From IMG/VR virus record IMGVR_UViG_3300036760_000522, positions 62,001 through 126,000 of that record: 64,000 nucleotides of DNA, one strand, 5' to 3'. A program made the translations under genes and the position numbers. This DNA is from a virus. Positions 1 to 8,900 of the stretch are shown here, in pieces. Within the stretch, counting starts at the first letter, position 1; each line of letters begins with the position of its first letter. Under the pieces are notes generated by a model that was not told the DNA's origin, did no database searches, and saw only the letters and a list, made by a program, of their open reading frames with translations.

Positions 1-737
1 TACTGGCTCTGCAATTGTCGGAGGTTCTACACCGCATTGGGAAACGGCCTTTAATACGACAACAACGTAGCAAGGCGTTGACACCTAAAGGCAATCCACG
101 CAAATTGGCCTACTGTGTGAATTGGGAGGGTTCAGAGTTTACCAATGCCAGTCGAAAAGGTCGGTGGTCTTTCGAAGGACAGGAACTGTCTAGGATCAAG
201 GGGATCACAAAAGTTCCATACGAAGGACCAGTATACAATTTGGAGGTCGAAGGGGATCACACGTATGTTGTGCAGGGTGTAGTGGTGCACAATTGTTACG
301 GCACCTCAATAGTTGGTGGGTACGAAGGACCGTTCGATGTCGTCATGGCCCCCGACGACGCTGAACGAAAGCATTCACAACGTGACACGGGACGTACGAT
401 CGAACATGGGTACGAGGTTTGGACGGGTCCTAGTCCACTCCTCAGTCAACGTGACTTTGTCGTCAAGATCACAGGGGACCGCTACAGCGTAGGTGCTGTC
501 CGAATGCCGACGAATCGCGGCATGGTGCTCCAACAACACTTCATGTTGGGGCATTTGGACGAGAAAGACATCAGGTATCGTGTTCCGATCGATCTCTGCA
601 ATCACGTGGTGTCTAGGTATGTAGACCGGTTGGTTCCTCCTCTCAACTCACCTGCACAAATAACGGACAAGTCAAACATACCTAGTGAGCGTCAGATTCG
701 TGGCCGCACTATTACGTGGGAAAATATCGTCTGGTGA
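1..737 (+). CDS. Phage structural protein, 3' part, interrupted by an intein
   Basis: The reading frame is open at the left edge, so this is the 3' part of a larger gene; the first TTG at base 15 need not be a start. Bases up to 293 encode the C-terminal end of an intein and bases 294-737 the C-extein of about 147 residues. The extein begins Cys-Tyr-Gly-Thr and continues with Gly-Gly-Tyr, a combination I associate with head-tail connector or neck proteins of contractile phages, but I cannot name the family. It is followed at once by a neck-like gene, which supports a neck or connector role. The intein would have to splice out for the protein to work. Confidence 0.7.
   Translation, partial: LALQLSEVLHRIGKRPLIRQQRSKALTPKGNPRKLAYCVNWEGSEFTNASRKGRWSFEGQELSRIKGITKVPYEGPVYNLEVEGDHTYVVQGVVVHNCYGTSIVGGYEGPFDVVMAPDDAERKHSQRDTGRTIEHGYEVWTGPSPLLSQRDFVVKITGDRYSVGAVRMPTNRGMVLQQHFMLGHLDEKDIRYRVPIDLCNHVVSRYVDRLVPPLNSPAQITDKSNIPSERQIRGRTITWENIVW
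3..293 (+). other. Intein, C-terminal portion (cut by window edge)
   Basis: Block F reads VYNLEVEGDHTYVV and block G ends VVVHN followed by Cys, the classic C-terminal splice junction (His-Asn, then a Cys nucleophile at base 294). About 97 residues of the intein are visible. The N-terminal splicing block and any endonuclease domain lie outside the window. The preceding stretch is basic and shows no LAGLIDADG motif. The splice signals are intact as far as visible. Confidence 0.88.
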
Positions 738-738
738 C

Positions 739-1218
739 ATGATCTCTCCTCCACAATTTCGAATCAACGTGAAGTCGTTGCTACCCAAGCGACGGAAGGT
801 CGAACCACGACGTGTGTTGCGAGAAGCCCAGAAGGAGATCCTCCGACAGCTTCGACGGGAGATCCAGGACACTGCATTCTCGACTCGAGCCAAGCGGGCC
901 TTGAGTCAGGGAATGACGACTCGGATCGGAAACCGAAGTCTCAAGGTTATTGCGAAGCATCCTGCCTTCTTCCCGCTTCTACGTGGACAGAAGAGCGAAC
1001 AGATGACTTGGCTTACGAAAGCGAAACGGCCTATCCCGATCATCCTAGATGATGGTACTCTGATTTTCCGGAATGCGACTCCTCGAAGCATGCAAAACGG
1101 TAGTTGGATCCATCCTGGGCGTTCTCCGACGACCGTCATCGAACGGGCACGAAAGAAGACCCGAGAGATCATTCAACGACGCGTCGTGGAGTCTTTGCGG
1201 AAGGGTCTCGGAGTTTGA
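739..1218 (+). CDS. Putative neck / tail-completion protein (HK97 gp10-like)
   Basis: The ATG at 739 lies one base after the upstream stop; a longer frame from 685 would overlap the extein gene. The product is about 159 residues and strongly basic, with a long charged helix near residues 25-50. Near the C-terminus it has the pattern GSWIHPGR followed by a helix rich in Glu and Arg (ERARKKTREI). A tryptophan-x-His-Pro-Gly motif before a terminal helix is typical of HK97 gp10-like tail-completion proteins, which join the neck to the tail. Its position next to a connector-like gene and before the sheath fits. Assignment is by motif and context only. Confidence 0.5.
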   Translation: MISPPQFRINVKSLLPKRRKVEPRRVLREAQKEILRQLRREIQDTAFSTRAKRALSQGMTTRIGNRSLKVIAKHPAFFPLLRGQKSEQMTWLTKAKRPIPIILDDGTLIFRNATPRSMQNGSWIHPGRSPTTVIERARKKTREIIQRRVVESLRKGLGV

Positions 1219-1219
1219 C

Positions 1220-1780
1220 ATGTCGGACGGAGGAATCACTGTTTCGAAGACAACGACGGGGGCCTTTCTAATACAAGATATCCGTGTTTATGTCGAACAC
1301 GGCAAGGCGACTTTTATACCGGCTGACAAGGTTGTGTCGTCACGGGACCTGCACCGGGCTCTCTCAGACAAACAGCTCTTTCACTTGACGAGCAGCATGT
1401 TGCAACAACAGGCACAAGATCCTCGAGTAGCTGATCTGACTCGTACAAATGAGGATCTGCGACGTCAACTCGCCGAGCAGCAAGGCCAATGGCAACGGTC
1501 TGTAGAATCGTTGGAGAAGAAATTGGACAACGTCTTGGTAGCGGTGTCTCAACAACCGAAGGTCATTACCGTTCAGGCACCTGCGGCTGAGACAGCAGTA
1601 AAGATCGATTGGGAATTGAAGGAAGGAGCTAACGATATCGTGGACGAGACTGGAACATACGTTCCGAATATCCGGGCCAAAGCGGACAGTGTGAATGTGA
1701 CTGTGACCCCCAAGACCGAAGAAGTCTCTATTGAAGAGACTGCCAAACGCTTGCGACACACTCGCCGCAAACCCTTATGA
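1220..1780 (+). CDS. Hypothetical coiled-coil protein
   Basis: The ATG at 1220 follows the previous stop by one base, so I prefer it to the longer frame from 1073, which would run inside the upstream gene. The product is about 186 residues. Residues 60-125 are rich in Gln, Glu, Leu and Arg with a heptad-like spacing, suggesting a coiled coil; the C-terminal third is acidic and ends in a basic tail (RHTRRKPL). I do not recognise a family. Its place in a run of neck genes suggests a virion or assembly role, but nothing in the sequence proves this. Confidence 0.55.
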   Translation: MSDGGITVSKTTTGAFLIQDIRVYVEHGKATFIPADKVVSSRDLHRALSDKQLFHLTSSMLQQQAQDPRVADLTRTNEDLRRQLAEQQGQWQRSVESLEKKLDNVLVAVSQQPKVITVQAPAAETAVKIDWELKEGANDIVDETGTYVPNIRAKADSVNVTVTPKTEEVSIEETAKRLRHTRRKPL

Positions 1781-1793
1781 ATAGTCGTGTGGT

Positions 1794-2429
1794 ATGGACC
1801 CCGTTTGGCAAGCTGTTTGGCACGATCCGACTTCTTATGACGCCCTGATTCACGGGCCGCCTTACTTGCCAACGCAAAAGCTGAGCAGCGAAGACCGATC
1901 TGAGGTTCGAGCTTTTGCTCGAAAGACTGCGGACGATCTGCGTTACGTTACTTCAGGCACCACACTATTCGGTCTTCTGGCTTGGTTGCACGCAATGAGC
2001 TTCGTACATCAAGCACACCACTGGAACACTCGAGGACAACAGTCGTATCAGGACCATCTCTTGTTCGAACGGATCTACAAGGATTCACAAGCGGGGATCG
2101 ACAGTCTGGCCGAGCGTGCGGTTACGTTGGAAGGTCCTTTGCCTTTGATTTCGCACGTGAAGCGCATCCACGAGATCATCAATGTGAATGAACTCACAGG
2201 TCAGTCCGCGACAGAAATGTTGAAAGCTAGCCTAAACGGCGAGTCCGGCTGCCTGGGTTTATTGGAGCAGTTGATGTCCGTTATGACGTTGTCCCACGGA
2301 ACGTCCAATCTCTTGGAGGGGATTGCAGATCAACACGAGGTCTTCATTTATCTGTTGAAGCAACGTCTCGCTCCCATGCCTGTTTACTCGCCGAAGACTG
2401 CGAGCGCAAAATACACATACCAACGATGA
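1794..2429 (+). CDS. Dps/ferritin-like protein
   Basis: The product is 211 residues, somewhat longer than a typical Dps (about 160-180). It has the Dps signature: His-His-Trp-Asn-x-Arg-Gly at residues 75-81, then Tyr-x-Asp-His (H88), Phe-Glu-x-Ile-Tyr, and Ile-Asp-x-Leu-Ala-Glu-Arg (D103, E107). In Dps these correspond to the ferroxidase-site ligands, shared between two subunits of a 12-subunit shell. The C-terminal helix (residues about 165-190) also fits the four-helix fold. Known Dps proteins oxidise iron and protect DNA from peroxide. A copy among phage neck genes could protect the phage DNA or act as a structural protein that reuses the fold. Confidence 0.72.
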   Translation: MDPVWQAVWHDPTSYDALIHGPPYLPTQKLSSEDRSEVRAFARKTADDLRYVTSGTTLFGLLAWLHAMSFVHQAHHWNTRGQQSYQDHLLFERIYKDSQAGIDSLAERAVTLEGPLPLISHVKRIHEIINVNELTGQSATEMLKASLNGESGCLGLLEQLMSVMTLSHGTSNLLEGIADQHEVFIYLLKQRLAPMPVYSPKTASAKYTYQR

Positions 2430-2441
2430 GATCAAAATCAA

Positions 2442-3455
2442 ATGAAAGAAGACGAAAATCCCAAATACAAGCGAGGTGTCGGACTAGACATCGGGACCAT
2501 GAACATTGTAGTCGCTCGCCAATCCCTAGCGGGTAAGGTGGTGACGACTCGGATTAGAGATGCTTTCCTCGATCTCGAGAGCGACGCGAAACGGTCTCTC
2601 AAGCTATCCAAAGTCAACTACATCGAGAAAGACGACACACTGTACGTGATCGGCGACTCAGCTTTGACAATGGCCAATTTGTTCAAGCGTGAGGCCCGGC
2701 GCCCATTGAGTCAGGGGATCATCGCTCCAGGAGAACTTGACGCACAAGAAGTTCTGGAGATCTTGATTCATGAAGTCTTGGGTCTAGCAACTGAGCCTGA
2801 CGAGCCTTGTTACTACAGCGTTCCGGCCGACCCTGTGGATCGTCCTGGTGTCGACACTGTGTTTCACACTGAGGTGTTTCGCAAAATTCTCAAAAGAGGC
2901 GGACACGACCCACATCCTACCAATGAGGCACTCGCAATCATCTACAGCCAATGTAGCGAAAACAACTTTTCTGGTTTAGCTGTGAGTCTCGGCAGCGGAA
3001 TGGTAAATGTTGCCCTTGCGTACCAAGCCAACATGGGTTTATCATTTGCACTCTCTCGCGGTGGAGACTACATCGATTCACAATCAGGAAAGTCTGTTGG
3101 CAAGACCGCAAGTCAGATGTGTACGATCAAGGAGAAGGGCCTTGATCTAGCGGCTCCAAAAACTCGCGAGGAAGAAGCGATCACGTTTTATGTCCGGGCT
3201 CTCATCAACTATTCATTGCAGAACATTTCGATCCAGTTTCGCAAGACCGCGAGTGATATCACACTACCTGAGCCAATCCCGTTCATTGTGTCTGGCGGCA
3301 CGAGTCGCGCGACTGGATTCATGGGCCTGTTCGAGGAAGAGTTTGAGTCTGTGCGAAAAAAGTTTCCGATCCAAATCAGTGAGATTCGACAAGCTCGTGA
3401 CCCCATGACAGCTGTGGCGGAAGGCCTTCTCGCGTTGGCAACCGAAGAAGAGTGA
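2442..3455 (+). CDS. Actin-fold ATPase (ParM/MreB/Hsp70-like)
   Basis: The 337-residue product shows the three nucleotide-binding blocks of the actin/Hsp70 superfamily in order: phosphate-1 (GLDIGTMNIVVAR, residues about 14-26), phosphate-2 (LAVSLGSGMVNVALAY, about 179-194) and the adenosine motif (FIVSGGTSRATGF, about 281-293). The length suits a ParM- or MreB-type filament former rather than a full Hsp70, and no substrate-binding domain is present. Phage actin-like proteins can segregate or position DNA; in this virion-gene neighbourhood a chaperone or assembly role is also possible. It starts 12 bases after the Dps-like gene and is probably co-transcribed with it. Confidence 0.75.
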   Translation: MKEDENPKYKRGVGLDIGTMNIVVARQSLAGKVVTTRIRDAFLDLESDAKRSLKLSKVNYIEKDDTLYVIGDSALTMANLFKREARRPLSQGIIAPGELDAQEVLEILIHEVLGLATEPDEPCYYSVPADPVDRPGVDTVFHTEVFRKILKRGGHDPHPTNEALAIIYSQCSENNFSGLAVSLGSGMVNVALAYQANMGLSFALSRGGDYIDSQSGKSVGKTASQMCTIKEKGLDLAAPKTREEEAITFYVRALINYSLQNISIQFRKTASDITLPEPIPFIVSGGTSRATGFMGLFEEEFESVRKKFPIQISEIRQARDPMTAVAEGLLALATEEE

Positions 3456-3474
3456 GGACGTCATCTACTACTAC

Positions 3475-4641
3475 TTGGTCCAGGCGCTTAAACGCCGATT
3501 GATTCTAGAGCTTCAAGACAGTTTCTCGAAGCATCCAGTCTACCAAAAGATCGTTCCATACATCCAGAATCGGTTCTCGTTTACGGAACGCCCTCAGTTT
3601 GGGATTGTAGTCAAAGGGTCGAGCGCCAACAAAGTTGCCCTGTCTGCCGACAACTACGTCGGCACTGTCCAGAGTCACGTGATGTTGGCGTACGTTGGTC
3701 AACCAGCCTATCCTGTTGAATGGGTGCGTGAAGATCTCGCCTGTCTTAACAGCAATGGCGGGAGGATGCCGACGCTTCCAGGGGTTTACTACCTCGAAAT
3801 ATTGGAAGCTCCGACGGCTTCGAACACTCCGGGGTATTTCGTGATCGATCCTCTCTACACAGTAATTGATGAATCTCTTCTGAGATTTCAATCAGGAGTC
3901 GAAAACGATGCACAGCTCGCACAAAAGCCCGTTCAGGGAACGGTCAGGATTTGGGAGAACCGAGACTATCTTTTGCGAGAAGGTACGGACTACACCGTCA
4001 ACTACGACACGGGTGCAGTGTCTCTAGATGTGTCGTTTGGTCCGGGATCAATCCTGACCGCGGACTACCGCAGTGGCGGTACATCAATTGGCCCTGTTGA
4101 GTTCCTTTGGAACTCGAGCAACACAACCATTTTGCCGGGGGTGGTGCTGGCATTCGGTAAACGATCCGAGAAAGGTCAAAAGGTCGCCGTGGTCGTCTAC
4201 CAAGACCGTGTCGATACTGCTGAGGCCTTTGGCGGCAAATTCGAAGTCACATTCGACTTTGACGTGATCGCCCGCGATACAATTCAAATGGAAGAGATCG
4301 CAGATCTCACCATCATGTACCTTTGGGGTCAGAAGAAATCGCGCCTTGGCCTTGAGGGTATCGAGATCATCGATATCTCCATGGGCGGAGAAGCTGAAGA
4401 ACTTGCGGATGAAACAGGCGAGGAGTTCTTCTATCAAGCGAGCCTCTCATTACAGCTACGTGCGGATTGGGAGCTCCACGTGCCCTTGCCTTACGTGATC
4501 AGCAAAGTGACAGCTACGACACCTGAAGGGGACACAGATCCCAGTGCGCCATCCGGGTTACAGCCTGTGGCGAGCCAAATCTTCTTTACGACCCATCCTG
4601 TCTTGGCTGGTCGTAACGACGCGTACGAGCGGATTAGCTAG
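3475..4641 (+). CDS. Putative virion structural protein (neck/tail region)
   Basis: The product is 388 residues. TTG at 3475 is the only usable start, because the frame is closed by a stop at 3406 and contains no ATG or GTG in between. The sequence is rich in beta-strand patterns, including a segment where short loops alternate with hydrophobic strands (residues about 150-210), typical of phage structural proteins. No catalytic motif is seen. It lies between the actin-like gene and the sheath, so a neck, tail-terminator or sheath-associated role is plausible. I do not recognise the family. Confidence 0.6.
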   Translation: MVQALKRRLILELQDSFSKHPVYQKIVPYIQNRFSFTERPQFGIVVKGSSANKVALSADNYVGTVQSHVMLAYVGQPAYPVEWVREDLACLNSNGGRMPTLPGVYYLEILEAPTASNTPGYFVIDPLYTVIDESLLRFQSGVENDAQLAQKPVQGTVRIWENRDYLLREGTDYTVNYDTGAVSLDVSFGPGSILTADYRSGGTSIGPVEFLWNSSNTTILPGVVLAFGKRSEKGQKVAVVVYQDRVDTAEAFGGKFEVTFDFDVIARDTIQMEEIADLTIMYLWGQKKSRLGLEGIEIIDISMGGEAEELADETGEEFFYQASLSLQLRADWELHVPLPYVISKVTATTPEGDTDPSAPSGLQPVASQIFFTTHPVLAGRNDAYERIS

Positions 4642-4721
4642 GAAAAGCTTCGCTTTCCTTCAGCTTTATTGGTAGAGATCAAAATCGTCAGATGTTGAGA
4701 GATGTTGAGAGATTAGCTAGG
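4632..4721 (+). repeat. Short repeats and hairpin between genes
   Basis: The 11-base unit GATTAGCTAGG occurs at 4632-4642 (spanning the stop codon of the upstream gene) and again at 4711-4721, where its last base is the G of the next start codon. Two copies of GATGTTGAGA lie in tandem at 4691-4710. A small hairpin (GGAAAAGC, loop TTC, GCTTTCC, one bulged A) sits at 4641-4658. This looks like a small duplication that copied the upstream gene end, with the hairpin as a weak terminator or processing site. Confidence 0.5.
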
Positions 4722-5146
4722 TGCCTCGCTACACGTTTCAGTGTTCTTGTGGCTTCAGGCACTCACGAGCACTCCCGATAGGGGACTACCCAACTACCAG
4801 TTGTCCGAAGTGCCAACAGGCTGCCACAAGGGTATTGGACACGTTCGGTTTCCGGTTCAAAGCCTCTAAAACCGCAGCCCCTGCCAATACTGGCGTCGCC
4901 AAGGACGACTTCCCAACGGCCGATACCGCTGTTGGGAGGGATGCCGACGCCCGTTGGGCCGAGCATGAAGCCCGGGAGAAGGTCAAGAATAGGGTCCGAG
5001 AAGTTGGTGGTCATCGAGCAATTGTACGGGAAACCCACGCTGGCTACATCGAGTACAAAGCTGCTGGCGAACCCCTGCTCAAGACTCGCAGGAAGATCAA
5101 CAATGAACTGAAGGAGGTCCTGCGACGCCCTCCTCCGGCGCGATGA
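4721..5146 (+). CDS. FmdB-like zinc-ribbon protein
   Basis: The product is 141 residues and starts at GTG 4721. The N-terminus (MPRYTFQCSCG, then SCPKC at about residues 27-31) is the two-knuckle zinc ribbon of FmdB-type small regulatory proteins. The rest is charged and helical and ends in a basic Pro-rich tail. The zinc ribbon is clear; the role is not. Many phages carry such a protein near structural genes. The stop overlaps the ATG of the following endonuclease (ATGA), so the two are translationally coupled. Confidence 0.6.
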   Translation: MPRYTFQCSCGFRHSRALPIGDYPTTSCPKCQQAATRVLDTFGFRFKASKTAAPANTGVAKDDFPTADTAVGRDADARWAEHEAREKVKNRVREVGGHRAIVRETHAGYIEYKAAGEPLLKTRRKINNELKEVLRRPPPAR

Positions 5147-5859
5147 CTCCGCACGATCAGCTTCGGCCTTGTATTGTGTACTCCGCCAGGTGTGACGTAA
5201 ACGGTAAGTTGTATTTTGGGATCCGAAAACACATAAACACAGCTAAACGCGGTTCGCATTACATTTTCCATGCGGCTTTACGTAAATACGGAGCTTCCAA
5301 TTTTGTGTGGACCGTTTGTGAAATCACAAATTGGCGTGGAGCTTGTGCGTCAGAGATCCGACTCATTGAAGAACACGACACGTGTAACCAGAACAAAGGT
5401 TACAACACTGCAAAAGGTGGCAACGGCACGTTAGGATTCAGCCTCCCAACGGAAACGCGGCGTAAGATTAGTTCGTCACTGAAAGCGTGGCACGCTTCGG
5501 GAGATCCGAAAGCACAAGCGCTTAGAGCAAAGGTGAGTCATGTGCGCCGCACTATGGAGACTAGCCTAGCCACACGGTTGAAGCGTGCTGAAGTCAGTCG
5601 AGGTCGGGGACTGTCTAAAGAGTCTCGATCCAAACTACGCGCTTCAAAGCGTAAGTATTCGGACGCCATAGTAGCTGAAGCGACCAACTACGCTAAACAG
5701 CACGGTTATCGAGCAGCAGAAAGGGCTTTCAACATCCCGCGACCCACAATTCGCCGCTGGTCCAGAACCCCGGAGGAGCAAGACGAAGCCCGACGCCTAA
5801 TGCGAGAAAACCATCGTAAACGACAGTACGGCTACGCTTTTCCTCTTGTAGGCCCCTGA
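5143..5859 (+). CDS. Freestanding GIY-YIG homing endonuclease
   Basis: The product is 238 residues. The N-terminal nuclease domain has the GIY-YIG pattern in diverged form: VY at residues 12-13, LYFGIR at 23-28, and the conserved block SHY-x-F-x-x-AL-x-KYG. A GYNTAKGGNGT block follows, then a DNA-binding segment ETRRKISSSLK (about residues 105-115) of the NUMOD3 type used by phage homing endonucleases. The C-terminal region (about 175-215) looks like a helix-turn-helix. The gene overlaps its upstream neighbour by 4 bases and sits just before the sheath gene; such enzymes spread by cutting alleles that lack them. Confidence 0.82.
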   Translation: MTPHDQLRPCIVYSARCDVNGKLYFGIRKHINTAKRGSHYIFHAALRKYGASNFVWTVCEITNWRGACASEIRLIEEHDTCNQNKGYNTAKGGNGTLGFSLPTETRRKISSSLKAWHASGDPKAQALRAKVSHVRRTMETSLATRLKRAEVSRGRGLSKESRSKLRASKRKYSDAIVAEATNYAKQHGYRAAERAFNIPRPTIRRWSRTPEEQDEARRLMRENHRKRQYGYAFPLVGP

Positions 5860-5879
5860 TGGTTAAAAACACTGCCCCG

Positions 5880-5945
5880 AACCCAATACCACTGTCCCAA
5901 TTTCAATATCCGATCCCAAAACCACATTCGATCCCAAAAACCGCT
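5880..5945 (+). promoter_or_regulatory. CCCAA repeat region upstream of the sheath gene
   Basis: The 106-base gap before the sheath gene holds a run of CCCAA/CCCAAT words at roughly 18-base spacing. They include two copies of CGATCCCAAAA at 5911-5921 and 5929-5939. The strand is strongly depleted in G. The spacing and the position before a highly expressed gene suggest a regulator-binding or promoter element, but no standard -10/-35 pair is clear. Confidence 0.4.
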
Positions 5946-5965
5946 AGTTCGAAGTGAGGTCATCA

Positions 5966-8900
5966 ATGAGTATTGGTCCATTTTCAACATACGTACCCCC
6001 AGGCGTCTACACCCGCACATTGACTGAAGCCAACGCGGCCAATCTGGTTGCTGGCCTTAGGATCCCGGCCGAAATCGGAGTCGGGCAAGAGGAACTCGAG
6101 CAGTTGGATCTCGAGTTGGTTCGTGGGTCATCATCGAACCTCGACCAACAAATCATCAACGAAGACGTATCTACGCGCTTTGTTGTCGACGAGACCAATC
6201 CGAACAACCCGGTGCTTGGTTCGCCCAACGGGCTCGTAGCTAAGTTCAAAGTACGAAACTACCCGATTGTTGATGGTCAAGGATTCGGCAAAACTACGAA
6301 CAGCGTTCGTAGTGTCACAGTCACGATCAACGGGACCCCGGTTGCTGTTGGTGCAGTCCAAGGCACGCCTGGCTACGTCACCTTGCAGGTTCCTCCACAA
6401 ACAGGGGACAACATCCGGTGCACGTACTACTTCCACCGATCGGATACGAGTTTTCAAGACGACGTTTCAGAGCAAGTGACTGCGGAGCTTGCCGAGCTCA
6501 CGTCACCAGGGTACGCGTCTTTCATCATCGTTACCGGTACAACCGACACGTTCGTCATCGAAGTCGACGGTGTCTCCTTGACTTTGCTCTTTGCAGCCGG
6601 GACCTACACCGCGACTGGTTTGAAGAGCGTCATCGATTCGTACCTGGTTTCCGGACTCGCGACGGCAGTTTATGTCGACGGACAAGGGCGTAGCCATCTC
6701 AAGTTTTCAGCAGCGCGTAGCGTCAAGATCGGCAGCGGGAATGCCAACGGTGCTCTTGGGTTCGCGACTAACACACAGACGAATCGAAATGCTATTTTCC
6801 GTGTTTTTCAGCGGCCAATCGTGGACGGTACAGACGGTGGAATCACGACTACGGATCCCACCAAAGTTGTCGTGACTGTGAACAACGTTCAAGTTGTCGC
6901 AACCGCAGTCGATGGGTCAAATGGGCTTGTCACACTACCGTATGCGCCTGCCAATGGTTCGACAGTCAGGATCCAGTATTTCGCCAACACGTGGCAAGAC
7001 ACGTTCGACTATTTGCCGAATACCTTGGTGACGAGTGTCATTCGATCTGGTTTTGCACCCGGTCGCAACGACTACATCGAAAACCAAGACTTCGTCATCT
7101 CGAATCCGAGCCCTGATGTTTCGATCATGCATTGGGGTGCGAGTTTCGATGTCGCTAGTACTTTGCGATCAGCGGGCGCCACGCTCCTCAATGAAGTACA
7201 GATCCTTCCAACACTTGTTGACGATAGAATCTACCTCGCCGAGGCCGAGCATTTTGTCGATACGACGGTTGTTCCTGCGGTCGCATCGTCAACAGTATTT
7301 CTCTTGCCGGATGTGCCGACTACTGGCAACGGACGAGACACACCACTCAGCTCAGCAACCTTCGGAGCTGTGACGAACGGTCGAATCGGACTCAATACCA
7401 ATCGACCGGATTTGGTGATCGTCTACACGGGCCGCGATTTGCAGGACGCTCTTGGGCGTGGAGCTGTGGCGGTTGTCGAGGTCGATGGTACGACGCGCAA
7501 CATCACACTCAAAGATCCTGTACCGCCCGACCACATCGCGTTTTGCACGTTTTGGTACAATCGATTGCGTGACGATACATACATCCTGACCAACAAAGTG
7601 GCAGGTCCGATTGGTACGGGACAATTCGAAGTCCTCTCGACCTTGACAGGATTGAACGTTCTTCAAGTTCGATTTGGTATCAAGACAGGGTTGCCAGAGA
7701 CAGTGCAATGGCCACGTGGTGTCGAGCAAATCTCAGACGCGTTCCACACTGGAGCCGGTGCCCCTGTTGCTGAAACAGTAACTGTACTTTTCGGTACGAG
7801 TCTTGCGAAAAATGCGGTCTTCACGAATGAAGGCGCAGCTCCCTATTCGTTCTTCACGACGTACTCCAACAACTGGCGAACGACGATCAACGGTACATCA
7901 CTGGTCACCAACCTTGGCACGTCAGCCAGAGGTTTCTTGGTTTCTAGTCGTGTTCCAGTGAGCGGGCTGAACCAAATCAGTATCCCTGTTTCCCCGAACA
8001 ACGTCCTTGAACTCACCATCGACGGCACGGACGTCACGGTGGCGGTGACAGCTGGGCTACGCACACCTGCTCAAATCGTGACAGACATCAACGCAGCAAT
8101 CGACGCAGCAGCGGCCTTCATCGGCACAGCTCCCAACGTCCTTGCTTCGTTTGTCCAGATCGGCGGCTCTGGTGGTGACGCAGTCTTCATCGTTCAGTCG
8201 TACTCAGCGCCTGCGGCACTGCCTGGAGGCTTCGATCACGCGTCTGTGATTTCAGTTCGTCAGGGAACGGTCGAGGCAGTACTTGGCTACGACACGTTCC
8301 AGACCGCGTCCGGGACGCCTACTGCGACGAACAAACCTGCAACCTTGTTGGGAACGGTTGCAGGTCCTTTCACGATCACGGCCGATGTCGACGACGAACT
8401 CATCATCCGAGTCGACGGAATCGACTACACGATCACGTTGCCGGCGGGAGCGGCTGTGACAGCCGCAGCTGTTGTCGCGTCAATCGCGGCTCTCCCAGGG
8501 CTTACCTCAGTTCCAAGCGTCGGGACTTTGGCGAACCTCAACAAGATCCGTTTGACGAGTACGTTGACAGATCCAAGCTCAGGTATTCAGATCCTGAGCG
8601 GGACAGCCAACGCGATCCTCGGCTTCACTGAGGGCGACATTGCAAGCCAAACGCTCGTCACAGCTATCGAAGTCATCGATCGCTTGAACTCGACAGTAGG
8701 GTTCCTCACTGACGGCTTCGCCTACGTGGGCGAGATCGACGGCCAAGAATACGTCACGATCGAGTCGTTGACGACGGGTGCGACAACTTCATCCGTCGCT
8801 TTCGCTGACGGGACCGCGAGTGCCTTCAACGTCTCGACTGGAACTCAAATCGTTCCTGGTACGAGCGGTGACAATGGGGAGAGCTCGTACGGTAACTTTA

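Noticed and set aside
685-738. N-terminal extension of the neck-like protein
   Set aside because: It would overlap the upstream gene; ATG 739 directly after that stop is a better start.
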